This document shows, piece after piece, positions 11,360 through 21,163 of a stretch of 64,000 nucleotides of DNA. A program made the translations under genes and the position numbers. Every line of letters starts with the position of its first letter. Position 1 is the first letter of the stretch. Source of the stretch: Macrolepiota albuminosa (taxonomy: Eukaryota; Basidiomycota; Agaricomycetes; Agaricales; Agaricaceae); NCBI GenBank assembly GCA_027475525.1, contig JAMWFC010000088.1, forward strand, positions 1,790,439 through 1,854,438, written 5' to 3'. The notes beneath the pieces were generated by a model. That model ran no database searches. It saw only the letters and a program-made list of their open reading frames with translations, and was not told the origin of the DNA.

Positions 11360-12552
11360 TAAATTTAATTTTTAATATAGAAATTTAAAAAGCAAAAAGA
11401 AAGAAACTTACATGATTGTGTCTAATAATATAAATTAAATATATATTTAAAAGAATATAAAAATGCTACTTACTAAGCAATTTACAAATATATTAAAAAA
11501 ATAGCAGTTATAAAAATGATGTGATATTCTATATATTAACATTAGAATAGAAATTGAATATAATAAAAATTCATACATACTTTAAAAAAAATAAAGCTTA
11601 ACAATTGAAAATATAATTTTTAGCCAAAAAAAATTGACTGAAAAACACTGAATATCAGTTTGTATATATATAAATATAAATGCATACTTTTAAAGCAAAA
11701 AAAAACCTTAAAGATGTTGAAAAAAGAGAATTTTCAAATTGAAACTTGGAAAATAAGAAGATTACTATAAAACTATGAATATCAGTTATGAAGAAAAATG
11801 ATAAATACCTACTTTTCAACAGTTCAATAAAAAAAAGTTAGCAGTTTCTCAAATAAAAGGCTTAATTAATGAATATTTATAAAGATCAATTATTAAATAC
11901 TCACTTTCAATTCAAAAAGCCAGTAAATCTTCAGATAAAAGTAAGAAGCAAAAATCTTGAAAAGTTATTAAAAATTATAAATCAAGTAGAACACTAATCA
12001 TACTTACAAAATCTCCTCCAAAAAATATATATTTCTCAGCAATTTTTTGAATATAAATTTAAATTCTAAAATTATAAAGATCAGCTATACAATCCTATTC
12101 AAAATGCATACTTTCAAGTCAAAAAGCCAGTAAACCTCCAAAAAAACAGTCCTGACAGAATAGATAGGTGAATCTGAAAGTGTTTTCAGCTTATCAATTT
12201 CAGATCAGCCACATATTTAATAGAAAATCCATACACAACAAAAATGAGCAACAAAAACCTTTAAAAGTTATCAGAAAGTACACATCATCAAAGATCAGTA
12301 AGCATCCTTACAGAATAGAGCAAGAGTATAGTGTGTTTGTTGAAAGGAAGACAGGGATGAAAGATGTAGATAATCAACGGGTAGTTTGATGGATTTGATG
12401 GACTCCGAAAATTGCACAGCCACAAATTCAAAGTCAGCTTATTTGATAAGCTGCTGACAAAGATTAGCTAAGATTTTGATATTCTGACAAATCTTAGGTC
12501 AGCAGTGCCAAAAAAGGGTCAAGTTCACACGGGTTGTCCCATAATATATAGA
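11360..12552. other. non-coding AT-rich 5' part of the Helitron
   Basis: Extremely A/T-rich, with no sizeable frame apart from a 73-codon chance frame. It ends at the inferred Helitron 5' terminus (12552) and probably holds promoter and leader sequence for RepHel. Confidence 0.5.
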
Positions 12553-12994
12553 TTACTACTGTTACCACAGAAGAAACAACTAGGGCAGCGACTAGCGAAG
12601 ATCAACAAGTTCTGTCCCAACTCTCTTTGAACTTTATTATCTAGTTGTCTGCCGGCCCTGCTCATGTAAACTGGAAGTTGGGGAGCGATGAGAGGGACTC
12701 TCTTTGAACTTTATTATCTAGTTGTCTGCCGGCCCTGCTCATGTAAACTGGAAGTTGGGGAGCGATGAGAGGGATGTGGTGGTGCAGGTCAGAACGTGCC
12801 CGATGTGAATATCTTCTCCTCAAGAAATATCAGTGTGGGAGAGTGGGCGAGCTAACATTTGGGCACGTTGCAAACGAATTGTGAGGTTGAACAGGTACAA
12901 GCATTTGACTTGTTCCTTTTTTTTATTGAATAATATGGGTAATCCCCGTACAATTTAATTATTTTTTGAAAATTTTATTTATTTTCCTGACCGA
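12553..12994. other. spacer between Helitron and TIR element
   Basis: No gene seen. It holds one 77-bp duplication (12620-12773) and an AT-rich stretch before 12995. Confidence 0.4.
12620..12773. repeat. exact 77-bp tandem duplication (probable artefact)
   Basis: Unit 12620-12696 is repeated at 12697-12773 in non-coding sequence. Confidence 0.95.
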
Positions 12995-13137
12995 TACAGT
13001 GTTCCGGCATTCCTTTTCACACATGATGAATAAAGTTGAATTACAGAATACCACAAAATTTTGGAGACATTCTGAGTATACAGAAAGTTTCTAAAGTATC
13101 TCTACTTTTGACATTTGCAGATGTATTAATTTTAATG

Positions 13138-13291
13138 TAGAAGTAAGTACCATAAAATAGTTGAATTTTGAAGACATCCCCAAAATGACAAAAATGATTC
13201 CTTTTCCCAGATGCTAGAAGTAAGTACCATAAAATAGTTGAATTTTGAAGACATCCCCAAAATGATGAAAATGATTCCTTTTCCCAGATGC
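13138..13291. repeat. 77-bp tandem duplication with two mismatches
   Basis: Unit 13138-13214 is repeated at 13215-13291 with two substitutions (ATGACAAAA versus ATGATGAAA). Same period as the exact ones; it lies inside the TIR element. Confidence 0.85.
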
Positions 13292-13851
13292 GTCACATGT
13301 GACACATTGCGGCCTGGAGTTTAGAATTAGCAGCTCGACAATGTTTGATCTTTTTGACATGTTCTGAGAGTGCACGCCCAGTCATTCTGTTGTAAGAATG
13401 CCAAATCCAGAAAGAAGTGTGTGTCCAAGAGCTCAAAAGGAGGTGAGTTTGTCTGTTGATCATCTTATGCATGAGAGTTGATCAACGTGAATGTCACACT
13501 GATTCCCTCAATCTCTTCAACTATGTGTTTCTCCTCCATTTCTTATCCATTTGGCTTGTCGTAGTGACTAAAATCATGTAAAAAGATGTCAGCAAGATAA
13601 TTAGCTACTTTCAAGGACAGTCTCTGTGCTCTTTGATATACAGATTACAAATTACATCTTTAGATTTGTCATTTTTTGACTTTTCACACCTTGTTCATCT
13701 ACTCATTCCATCAAATCGTTGAGGATTGCTCTAAAACTTGTACAGTACATAGTAATAGTGCATATCTAGGTGTTCTGTAACTTTGAAGGCAATCTGTCAA
13801 GAATTGCACATGTTTCTCTATGACTGGAAAAAGGAATACCTGTGGGAAAAG

Positions 13852-14025
13852 TGTCACGGTACACGTGACCACACCCTTACAGTCCCGTAGTTAGTAGTAG
13901 ATCTCCATCTTTGTCCATTTCGTTCTTAGGTATGTCATACGGTTACACTATGGTCTCACTAGAATATATTTCGTTCTTAGTGCTATTGACGCGCCGCCTT
14001 GCGAACCGCTAGTCAAAGCCTTATA
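13852..14025 (+). repeat. 5' LTR of the chromovirus
   Basis: 174 bp, TGTCAC...TTATA. It differs from the 3' LTR at three positions by eye; two are CpG transitions and one is in the terminal TA/CA. Confidence 0.92.
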
Positions 14026-14027
14026 CT

Positions 14028-14045
14028 TGGACAAAGATTCAAACC
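14028..14045 (+). promoter_or_regulatory. primer-binding site of the chromovirus
   Basis: It begins TGG two bases after the LTR. The reverse complement, GGTTTGAATCTTTGTCCA, looks like a tRNA 3' end with a T-arm and terminal CCA. Confidence 0.6.
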
Positions 14046-14069
14046 TTCTAAATTTTTGTTTTCTGCTGC

Positions 14070-15114
14070 ATGCTGATGTTGACTGCGGCGGAACATGAGG
14101 AGGGGGTCGCGGCTGACCTGATGAGCGAGAGGATTGCCAGCATGGTCTTCCAGGCTATGCAGCCGCAGCTCACGGCGCACATGCAGGTGCAGGATGAAGG
14201 GCTCACAGTGGCGCTCATCCACATCGCGCAACTAGAGCAGGCGGTCTGGCACCTCGAGCAGGTGGCGCAGGAACAGGATCAGCGACAGGTCCATCAGCTG
14301 TCGCATGCCCCAAGAATTAACCCGCCCGAAGTGTACGATGGGAAATCGAAGCAGCTTGCGGATCAGTTTGCCGAGCAAGTCGAGGCAGCAGCCGAGTTTG
14401 AGGTCTTCAGGAATGAGCGACAGAAGATCGTCTGGGCTCAATCGTATCTGACGGGGTCTGCGTGCCAGTGGTCAGCTGTCATCACGACAGGGCCAGAGGA
14501 CCGGGACCTCAACCCACGGAGGTTCAGCTGGGCCGCATGGCTGGTGGACTTCAAGGCGGCGTTCTGTACGTGCGAACAGGCTCAGGATGCCCTGAATCGC
14601 ATTGGGCAACTGCAGCAAGACTCGAGGTCGATCACTGACTACTGCATGGCCTTCTTCGAGTTGAAGGGGAGGTTAGGCCATGCAGATGCGGCGAGTGACT
14701 ACATCAAGGACAGATTTTGGAAGGGTCTGAACGCGGCAGCTATAGAGGCATTAGTAAACACGGATTTCCAGATGGCGGAGGAGGCGCGTGACATATGATT
14801 GCGGTGAGAGAGCAAGCTGGCGGATCTGGCAGCCAGAAAGCGGGGCACGGCACATGCTGGTGCCTTGGCCCCACCAGCTCCATGTGCGGCGCTGCCAGCT
14901 CGTGCTGCACACCCCCCCGTCAGCGGACCCGGACGCAATGGATGTGGATCGCGCGAAAGGCTCACTGTCGATGGCTCGCAAGTGCTACAAGTGCGGCAAG
15001 TTTGGCCACCTCATCGTGCAGTGCCCCGTGTGGGAGGAGTCAATTAAAGCGGCGGTGCACGAGGCGGTGGAGGGTGCTAAGAAGGTAGAGGAACCTCAGC
15101 CGGGTTTTGTGTAG
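14070..15114 (+). pseudogene. chromovirus gag with CCHC zinc knuckle
   Basis: The main frame 14070-14798 holds a retrotransposon gag domain, including IVWAQSYLTGSACQW and a downstream helix-rich part. It ends at a TGA at 14796-14798. A second TGA follows at about 14805; both look like former CGA Arg codons. Coding then continues with basic and Ala/Pro-rich sequence, shifts frame near the C-run around 14913, and ends with the knuckle CYKCGKFGHLIVQC (C-x2-C-x4-H-x4-C). The product would form the virus-like particle and bind RNA. It is decayed in this copy. Confidence 0.8.
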
Positions 15115-15164
15115 GATCGTCCCATGCGCTTGCGGCGGGGGCGACCGATCAGGCTCATGTACTT

Positions 15165-16460
15165 ATGGTGTTGAATGACACTGTTTTGCATGGTCCGGGG
15201 GTAGCGAGTGTGAGTGGAAGGTGGCGGGAGGCGGCACAGGTGGCGGTGGTGCATGCGAGGACGCCGAGGTCAGACCATGCGGCGCTCGAGCTGCCGGTGA
15301 CGTTGCGTGTGCAGGTCCGGGGCGACGTGCAGGTGATCGACACGAGGGCGATGGTGGATTCAGGCGCTAGTTGTTGCTTCATCAACCAGCGCTTTGTCAC
15401 TGAGCAGCAGTTGCCAATGGTGGGAAAGGCGCGGCCTATGCGACTGCGGACAATCGACAATTCAGAGGTCAGGTCGGGGTTGATTACGCGGGAGGTGCAC
15501 TTGGTGGTGGTGGTGGGGGAGCATGAGGAGACGGTGGTGTTTGACGTGGCGGATATTGGGGACAATAATCTCATCCTGGGGGTTAACTGGTTGCGCCAGC
15601 ACAGCCCTACCATCAACTGGGCACGTTCGTCGATTGATTTTACGTCAACCTTTTGCAGGACTTCTTGCTTGCATGGGGGAAGGACAGCGGCGGCTAGAGA
15701 CCCGTCCTGCCAGCAGGGGTCAGCAGAGAGTGCGTTGGTGTGTAAGGTAGCGGAGGCTGCGCCAGTGGTGCCCCGGGTCTGGCAGAAGGTCCTGGTGGAG
15801 CGGTTTCATGGGCTGAAAAGGGCGCGCACGCGGGTTATGTGTTTTCGGCGGAGGCAGAGGGTGGAGGCGGTGCGGGTGGCCAGGACCTGCATTGATGAGG
15901 CAATCGGGCGGGCAGAAGAGACTGCAGGACTGAGCGAGAGACAGGCAGTTTTCTTGGAGCAGAGGTGGGAGTTGGGGTCAGCGCCGGACGGAGGGGGACC
16001 CTGTCTGGCATCAGGCAAAGCGGCGGCAGGGCGAAGTTTTGCGCAGGAGTTGGCGAAGGAGGCGGCACAGAAGAGTGGGGGCAAGGGAAGGCGGGTGGAG
16101 GAGATGGTGCCGGAGGAGTTCCACGATTTTCTCGACGTGTTCAACAAGCGGAGGTCCAAGCGGCTGCCTCAGCATACCAAGTACAATTTGGGCATCGAAT
16201 TGTTGGATGGGGCTGAGGCTCCTCCGCTGGGCAGGTTGTACCAGTTGGTGCCAGCGGAACTGCGAGCATTACGTGAGTTTATTGACAAAAATCTGGCTAA
16301 GGATTACATACGGCAGTCGCGCGCACCCTGTGGCGCCCCGGTCTTCTTTGTGAAGAAGAAGGACGGTGTTCTACGCTTGGTGGTCAATTTCCAGGCCTTG
16401 AATGTGGTTATGCGGCCAGATGTGTACCCCATTCCATTGACAACGGAGTTACTGGATTGA
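15165..16460 (+). pseudogene. chromovirus protease and start of reverse transcriptase
   Basis: A 431-codon frame. The aspartic protease active site is at MVDSGASCCFI (about residues 66-76). A linker follows, then the RT entry region with PVFFVKKKDG and LRLVVNFQALN. It ends at TGA 16458-16460, where the RT obviously continues in the same frame with VFTTLDMRWGYYNMQI. The stop fits a single C-to-T change at CGA. It would mature Gag-Pol and begin polymerisation. Confidence 0.85.
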
Positions 16461-17096
16461 CTAAAGGTGGAGAGGGTCTTTACGACGCTGGACATGCGCT
16501 GGGGATATTACAACATGCAGATTCGCAAGGGCAATGAGTGGAAGACTTTGTTTTGGATGCGTTACGGCCAGTTCGAGTTCTTGGTCATGCAGTTTGGGCT
16601 ATGCAAAGCGCCCGCAGCTTTTCAGCGCATGGTCAATGACTTGTTTCATGACTTGGTTGACGTGTACGTCATCTTGTACTTGGACGATATTATCATCTTC
16701 TCGGAGGACCCAGAGCAGCATGACGTGCATGTTCGTGAAGTCCTGCGACGTCTGAAGCAGGCAGACCTATTCCTCAAGCCTGAAAAGTGCCGCTTCAGGA
16801 CAACGGAGGTGGATTACCTGGGCATGAGGATCTTACCTGGCTGTGTGGGGATGGACCCAGTGAAGGTCAGTGGTATCACCGATTGGCCGACTCCACGGAA
16901 TCTACGGCACGTAAATCAATTCCTGGGTTTCTGCAATTTTTACCGCCGGTTTGTGGAGGACTACGTGACAATTGTGAGACCATTGGAGGATCTGAAGAAG
17001 AAGGGCCGGGCGTGGAGGTGGGGTGCGGTGGAGCAGGGGGCATTCATGGCGCTGAAGATGACATTCGCAACGGCCCCGGTGTTGATGATGCCAGAT
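16461..17096 (+). pseudogene. chromovirus RT palm/thumb and start of RNase H, cut by nested insertion
   Basis: The frame continues from the previous entry past its stop. It has the RT catalytic motif YLDDIIIFSE intact and the thumb segment LKPEKCRF. The frame runs to LMMPDT, where RNase H should begin; the ACGG at 17097-17100 is the target duplication of the element that starts at 17101. The open frame past this point (to 17123) is LTR sequence. The RNase H continues at 35841. Confidence 0.88.
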
Positions 17097-17099
17097 ACG

Positions 17100-17253
17100 G
17101 TGATAGGCTTCTACTTGGACTGAGCGCATCAAGGGACATTATAGGCCAACCAACACTTGACACACTAAAGGCTCTAGTGATAGGCTTCTACTTGGACTGA
17201 GCGCATCAAGGGACATTATAGGCCAACCAACACTTGACACACTAAAGGCTCTA
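17100..17253. repeat. exact 77-bp tandem duplication (probable artefact)
   Basis: Unit 17100-17176 is repeated at 17177-17253, exactly at the LTR edge, where a repeat graph would branch. Confidence 0.95.
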
Positions 17254-18298
17254 GCGACCAGCCTTGGGTACAGAGCAGCCCTAGCGCGGGCGCTCTATGG
17301 CAAGACTTATCCATTCATCTCAATCACCAGTATCAGCCCCTCAGCGCACTCCACTCAGTTACTTTGAAGACCAAGAAGACTCAGGACTCATAGCGCTAGC
17401 ATAACAGCGGGAGGTGACTCTGACCAAACCCCAATCAGTACTGGAAGGAGTTAGCAATTGGCGCTGTCAATCACCGAGGCACCTCAATCAGAAGTCTAAA
17501 AGAATCAATGACGACGAGACAGGATACACGCAGACCCAACATTTAAATCTATCAAAAGATGGTACAATGTTTAGCGCCGGAATTAGCGCTCACGGCGTCT
17601 GTCGAGGATTCCCCGACCATACCCCGGGATGGCATTGGCCAATTAAATTACATCAAAAAGTGAGCAAACTCGTACCACTTCTAAGTAGTTTTTGAGTCGC
17701 CGTTGGTCGCCGTCACCCATGTGCTGCAGGTTGCCGTTGACAGGTGGCTGTTAGCTACAGTCACAAAGAGAGGCGCTAATTGGTAGCGCCGTCAGTGGAC
17801 TTATTTTGGAAATAATGTAGCGCATAGTATAAAAACTAGCTACTTGCCATGTATATCACAACGAATTGTAACCTCTTGAGCACCCAGTTACACTTAGCAT
17901 TCAAATCGTGCTAGCGTTGCCTGACTTTGTCACCAAGTTTGGCACTAGCTTCGTCTATCTCGTCTTCGTCGTTTATGGTGCCACCTACGGGCACGCTACG
18001 CTGCGCTATTCGCTTATTTCTCTATAACTTCTCCTAAGCTACGACGCTTACTACTTGCTAGGTAGCACCCAAGGCGCTACCGTCTAGCGCATCGCCCTAT
18101 CACCTCTGCTCGAGCACACCGGGACCCTGCCGGGACTCCTCACAAACCAGGCGCTACCGTCTAGCGCATCGCCCTATCACCTCTGCTCGAGCACACCGGG
18201 ACCCTGCCGGGACTCCTCACAAACCCATACGCCAGGCGCTGGAGACGGCGTTGTACTGCGTATACGTCCAGCGCACCCAACCACAGTTGGCGTCATCA
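17101..18298 (+). repeat. 5' LTR of the long element
   Basis: TGATAG...CATCA. Contains a TATA-like AGTATAAAAACT near 17827, a plausible promoter. Carries 77-bp duplications at 17100-17253 and 18072-18225. Confidence 0.92.
18072..18225. repeat. exact 77-bp tandem duplication (probable artefact)
   Basis: Unit 18072-18148 is repeated at 18149-18225. The matching stretch of the 3' LTR is single. Confidence 0.95.
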
Positions 18299-18301
18299 TT
18301 T

Positions 18302-18318
18302 TGGAGCCCACCGCGAGG
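18302..18318 (+). promoter_or_regulatory. primer-binding site of the long element
   Basis: TGGAGCCCACCGCGAGG starts three bases after the LTR. Its complement ends in CCA, as a tRNA 3' end does. The inverted relative has the same sequence at about 29442-29458. Confidence 0.6.
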
Positions 18319-19627
18319 GGTTCTATTGAGGCAGAATTCCGCCGGAAACTCGAGCCCAGCGACAGCGCCGCCTCCTATTGGAGAGCGCGTTTGAACAAAC
18401 CTTAACTGAGTCACCACACTTACCAGGCGCGCTACCGAGGCAGACTTTAGATCAGGAACTTGAAGCCGCTCCAGATAGCTTGGCTGAAAGCTTCTTCCCA
18501 TTTTCCCGACTGTTCGAATACTTAGCAGGTGAAAACCATACACCGCTTACTCCTTTGGAAGAGCTGTCTAGGTCATTATCGCCAGAACCTAGCAACTCAG
18601 AATTACCCGAGCCAGTACCGACTACAACCACGCTAAGCAAAACTACCACTAGCACTACTATTCCCACCACGACGTCGATGCCAGCTAGTATGGAGCAGGC
18701 AAATACACCACGTATGCCGCCAAGAAACCACTTCTCGTTGCCAAAATGGGACGAGACAAAACCCCGCGAGCTAACACAGTATTTCCGAGAATTGGAATAT
18801 TTATTACGCGACTGCTGAGTCACCGACAACACACAAATGAAAGAATACGCCGCCAGATACGTTTCCTACGATACCGCGGAATCCTGGACGGGACTGGATG
18901 AGTTTCAAGGATTAACACGAGAGGCGGTACCAAGGCCGTATACCTACGAGGAATGGAAAAAGGCGATCATTAAACTGTACCCTGGCGCTGAAGAATCCAC
19001 ACGCTATACCGTCCTTGAAATCCAGAAACTGATACAGGATACCTTCACAACGGGCATTTATACGCTAGGCACGCTATCTACTTATTATCGAGATTTCCAG
19101 CAAATTGCAAGATGGCTAGTACAGAATGGCAAACTCTACAGGAACGAGGAACGGCGCTTGTTTCAACAAGGCATTCCAACATCACTTTGGACTCGTATAG
19201 CTTGTCGCTTAGAAATTCTTAAGTCCGACCACCATCCTGAGGAACCCTACGATATAGAAGACGTTTTTGAAGCAGGTAAATGGATACTGAAAGGCACGGA
19301 TACTGGCATCCCCTTCCAGCGACCCTCTAGCACTGATAACGGAGGAAAGGCGCCACCTGTTGCGGCGCCAGCACCTAGCGCGACTAACAATCAGGGAGGT
19401 TTTGTCAAGAAGGAGGATCTGGAAAACGCAGTCAACACGGCCGTCGCAAACGTTATGAGCAAATTGGAAACGTTAATCTCGACTAGCCTTAATGCGCCAC
19501 GAGGTAATATGCAATCCGGCCCTTGTCACTTCTGTGGTGAGGCAGGACATACGATGACTTGTGGACGCTGTACTATCCTCGAACAATATCTACGCCAAGG
19601 AAGAGCGTGCCGAGGCGCCGACGGGAA

Positions 19628-19781
19628 AATAGTCCTACCCTCCGGCGCTAACATCCCTCTATATCCTGAGCACCAAACCTTCCAGGGACGAATTGATGAA
19701 TGGCAATAGTCCTACCCTCCGGCGCTAACATCCCTCTATATCCTGAGCACCGAACCTTCCAGGGACGAATTGATGAATGGC
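19628..19781. repeat. 77-bp tandem duplication with one mismatch
   Basis: Unit 19628-19704 is repeated at 19705-19781 with a single A/G difference. It breaks the gag frame. Confidence 0.9.
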
Positions 19782-19932
19782 ACCGACGTAACCCTGGGAA
19801 CTTAGCGACGGGCAATCTCAATAGTACGGCCGCAACGGAGGCAGAAACAACTCCACAACAGGCGCTAATCCATGAAGTACTCCAGCTTAACGCTGTTAGC
19901 GAGCGACCGACGTTGTCACAAGAGGAGAGGAT

Positions 19933-20086
19933 CGAGACATTGGAAAGGGAGCTAAAGTCGCTAAAGAATCAGGTTTTCGATGGTGTCGAGATTAAAAAGA
20001 GCAAGCAACCGAGACATTGGAAAGGGAGCTAAAGTCGCTAAAGAATCAGGTTTTCGATGGTGTCGAGATTAAAAAGAGCAAGCAAC
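19933..20086. repeat. exact 77-bp tandem duplication (probable artefact)
   Basis: Unit 19933-20009 is repeated at 20010-20086 and breaks the gag frame. Confidence 0.95.
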
Positions 20087-20753
20087 CATTGAAAGACTAT
20101 AGACCTTCAGGCGCTACGACCGATCCAGCACCTGCAAAGCCTTCGAATTCCAGTATCAACGACGACACACCTGATACGGCCAAAGCACCAGCTAGCACGG
20201 AACCGCCACTACACCCGTATTCAGGACTTGCCGGTAACTACGCTCCGCCTATCAATCAAAACTTTGGGGCGCCAGACAAGCCAGCAGGAGGCTACCGACC
20301 AACGGCACCAATCTACGACATAGAAAAATCTAAGCAAGTATTTGATCGTATTATGAAAAGTCAAGTCACGATGTCGGTAGGGGAGCTATGCAGTGTGGCG
20401 CCAGATGTCAGGAATCAGATGCGTACAGCGGTAACCCCTCGACGGAACGTAGCTAACAATGTAACGGTGGTGGACGAATGCGACGACGCGCTACCTGGAT
20501 TCGCGTACATAACCGAGACGGTCGCGTCGGAAATCAAAGAAGAGGCCGCGCCACCCAAAGAAGCTACGTCCATTGACCCGGTCAAAACTTACCTTAAGTC
20601 GCTAAGATCTAGCAACGATCCCGCCGTCCTCACTGTAGCCCAAGACTCTCACGCGATTCGCTCGATTATGTTGACAGTTGATGGAAAAAGCGAGATAGAA
20701 TCTATCGTGGACAGCGGATCACAGATTATTTCAATGGCTGCCGACGTCGCTAA

Positions 20754-20907
20754 CGAGCTTGGCATCATTTACGACCCGACCATCATTCTTAATATGCAAA
20801 GCGCTAACGGCACTATTGATCGATCCTTGGCGAGCTTGGCATCATTTACGACCCGACCATCATTCTTAATATGCAAAGCGCTAACGGCACTATTGATCGA
20901 TCCTTGG
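20754..20907. repeat. exact 77-bp tandem duplication (probable artefact)
   Basis: Unit 20754-20830 is repeated at 20831-20907, just after the protease active site. Confidence 0.95.
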
Positions 20908-21163
20908 AAATGGCTCGTAACGTGCCATGCGCTGTTGGCGATCTTACGTTTTACCTTCAAATACACATTCTTAGATCGCCTGCGTATGACTTATTATTAG
21001 GGAGGCCCTTTGACGTCTTAGCCCGATCAGTAGTCAAGACGACGTCTGAGGACGAAATGACGCTAACTATTAGTGACCCTAACTCGGGCGTCAGAAGAAC
21101 GGTACCAACGTTTCCACGGGGGAAATTCCAGAAACCGGGACCGAGAAAGCGACCTTACGTTAG

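Larger units (their letters stand above)
4740..12552 (-). mobile_element. Helitron (rolling-circle transposon), minus strand
   Basis: The minus strand encodes, in order, a long N-terminal region, an HUH-type Rep nuclease and a PIF1-like helicase, the defining RepHel arrangement of Helitrons. The probable 5' end is at 12552: read on the minus strand the element begins TCTATATATTATGGGACAAC directly after an A, which fits the TC start and A|T target of Helitrons. The opposite end near 4740 carries a GC-rich palindrome (GCTGCGTGCC/GGCACGCAGC) typical of a 3' hairpin. The terminal CTRR is not clear, so that boundary is approximate. The body is strikingly AT-rich compared with its surroundings. Four 77-bp duplications plus two in-frame stops fragment the coding sequence. 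Confidence 0.85.

Noticed and set aside
14699..15088. Several overlapping frames on both strands in the gag 3' region
   Set aside because: They are GC-rich shadows of the decayed gag; only the CCHC frame matches a family.
17107..17200. Short ORF ends repeating VIGFYLD
   Set aside because: This is LTR sequence of the nested element, repeated by a 77-bp duplication, not a protein repeat.
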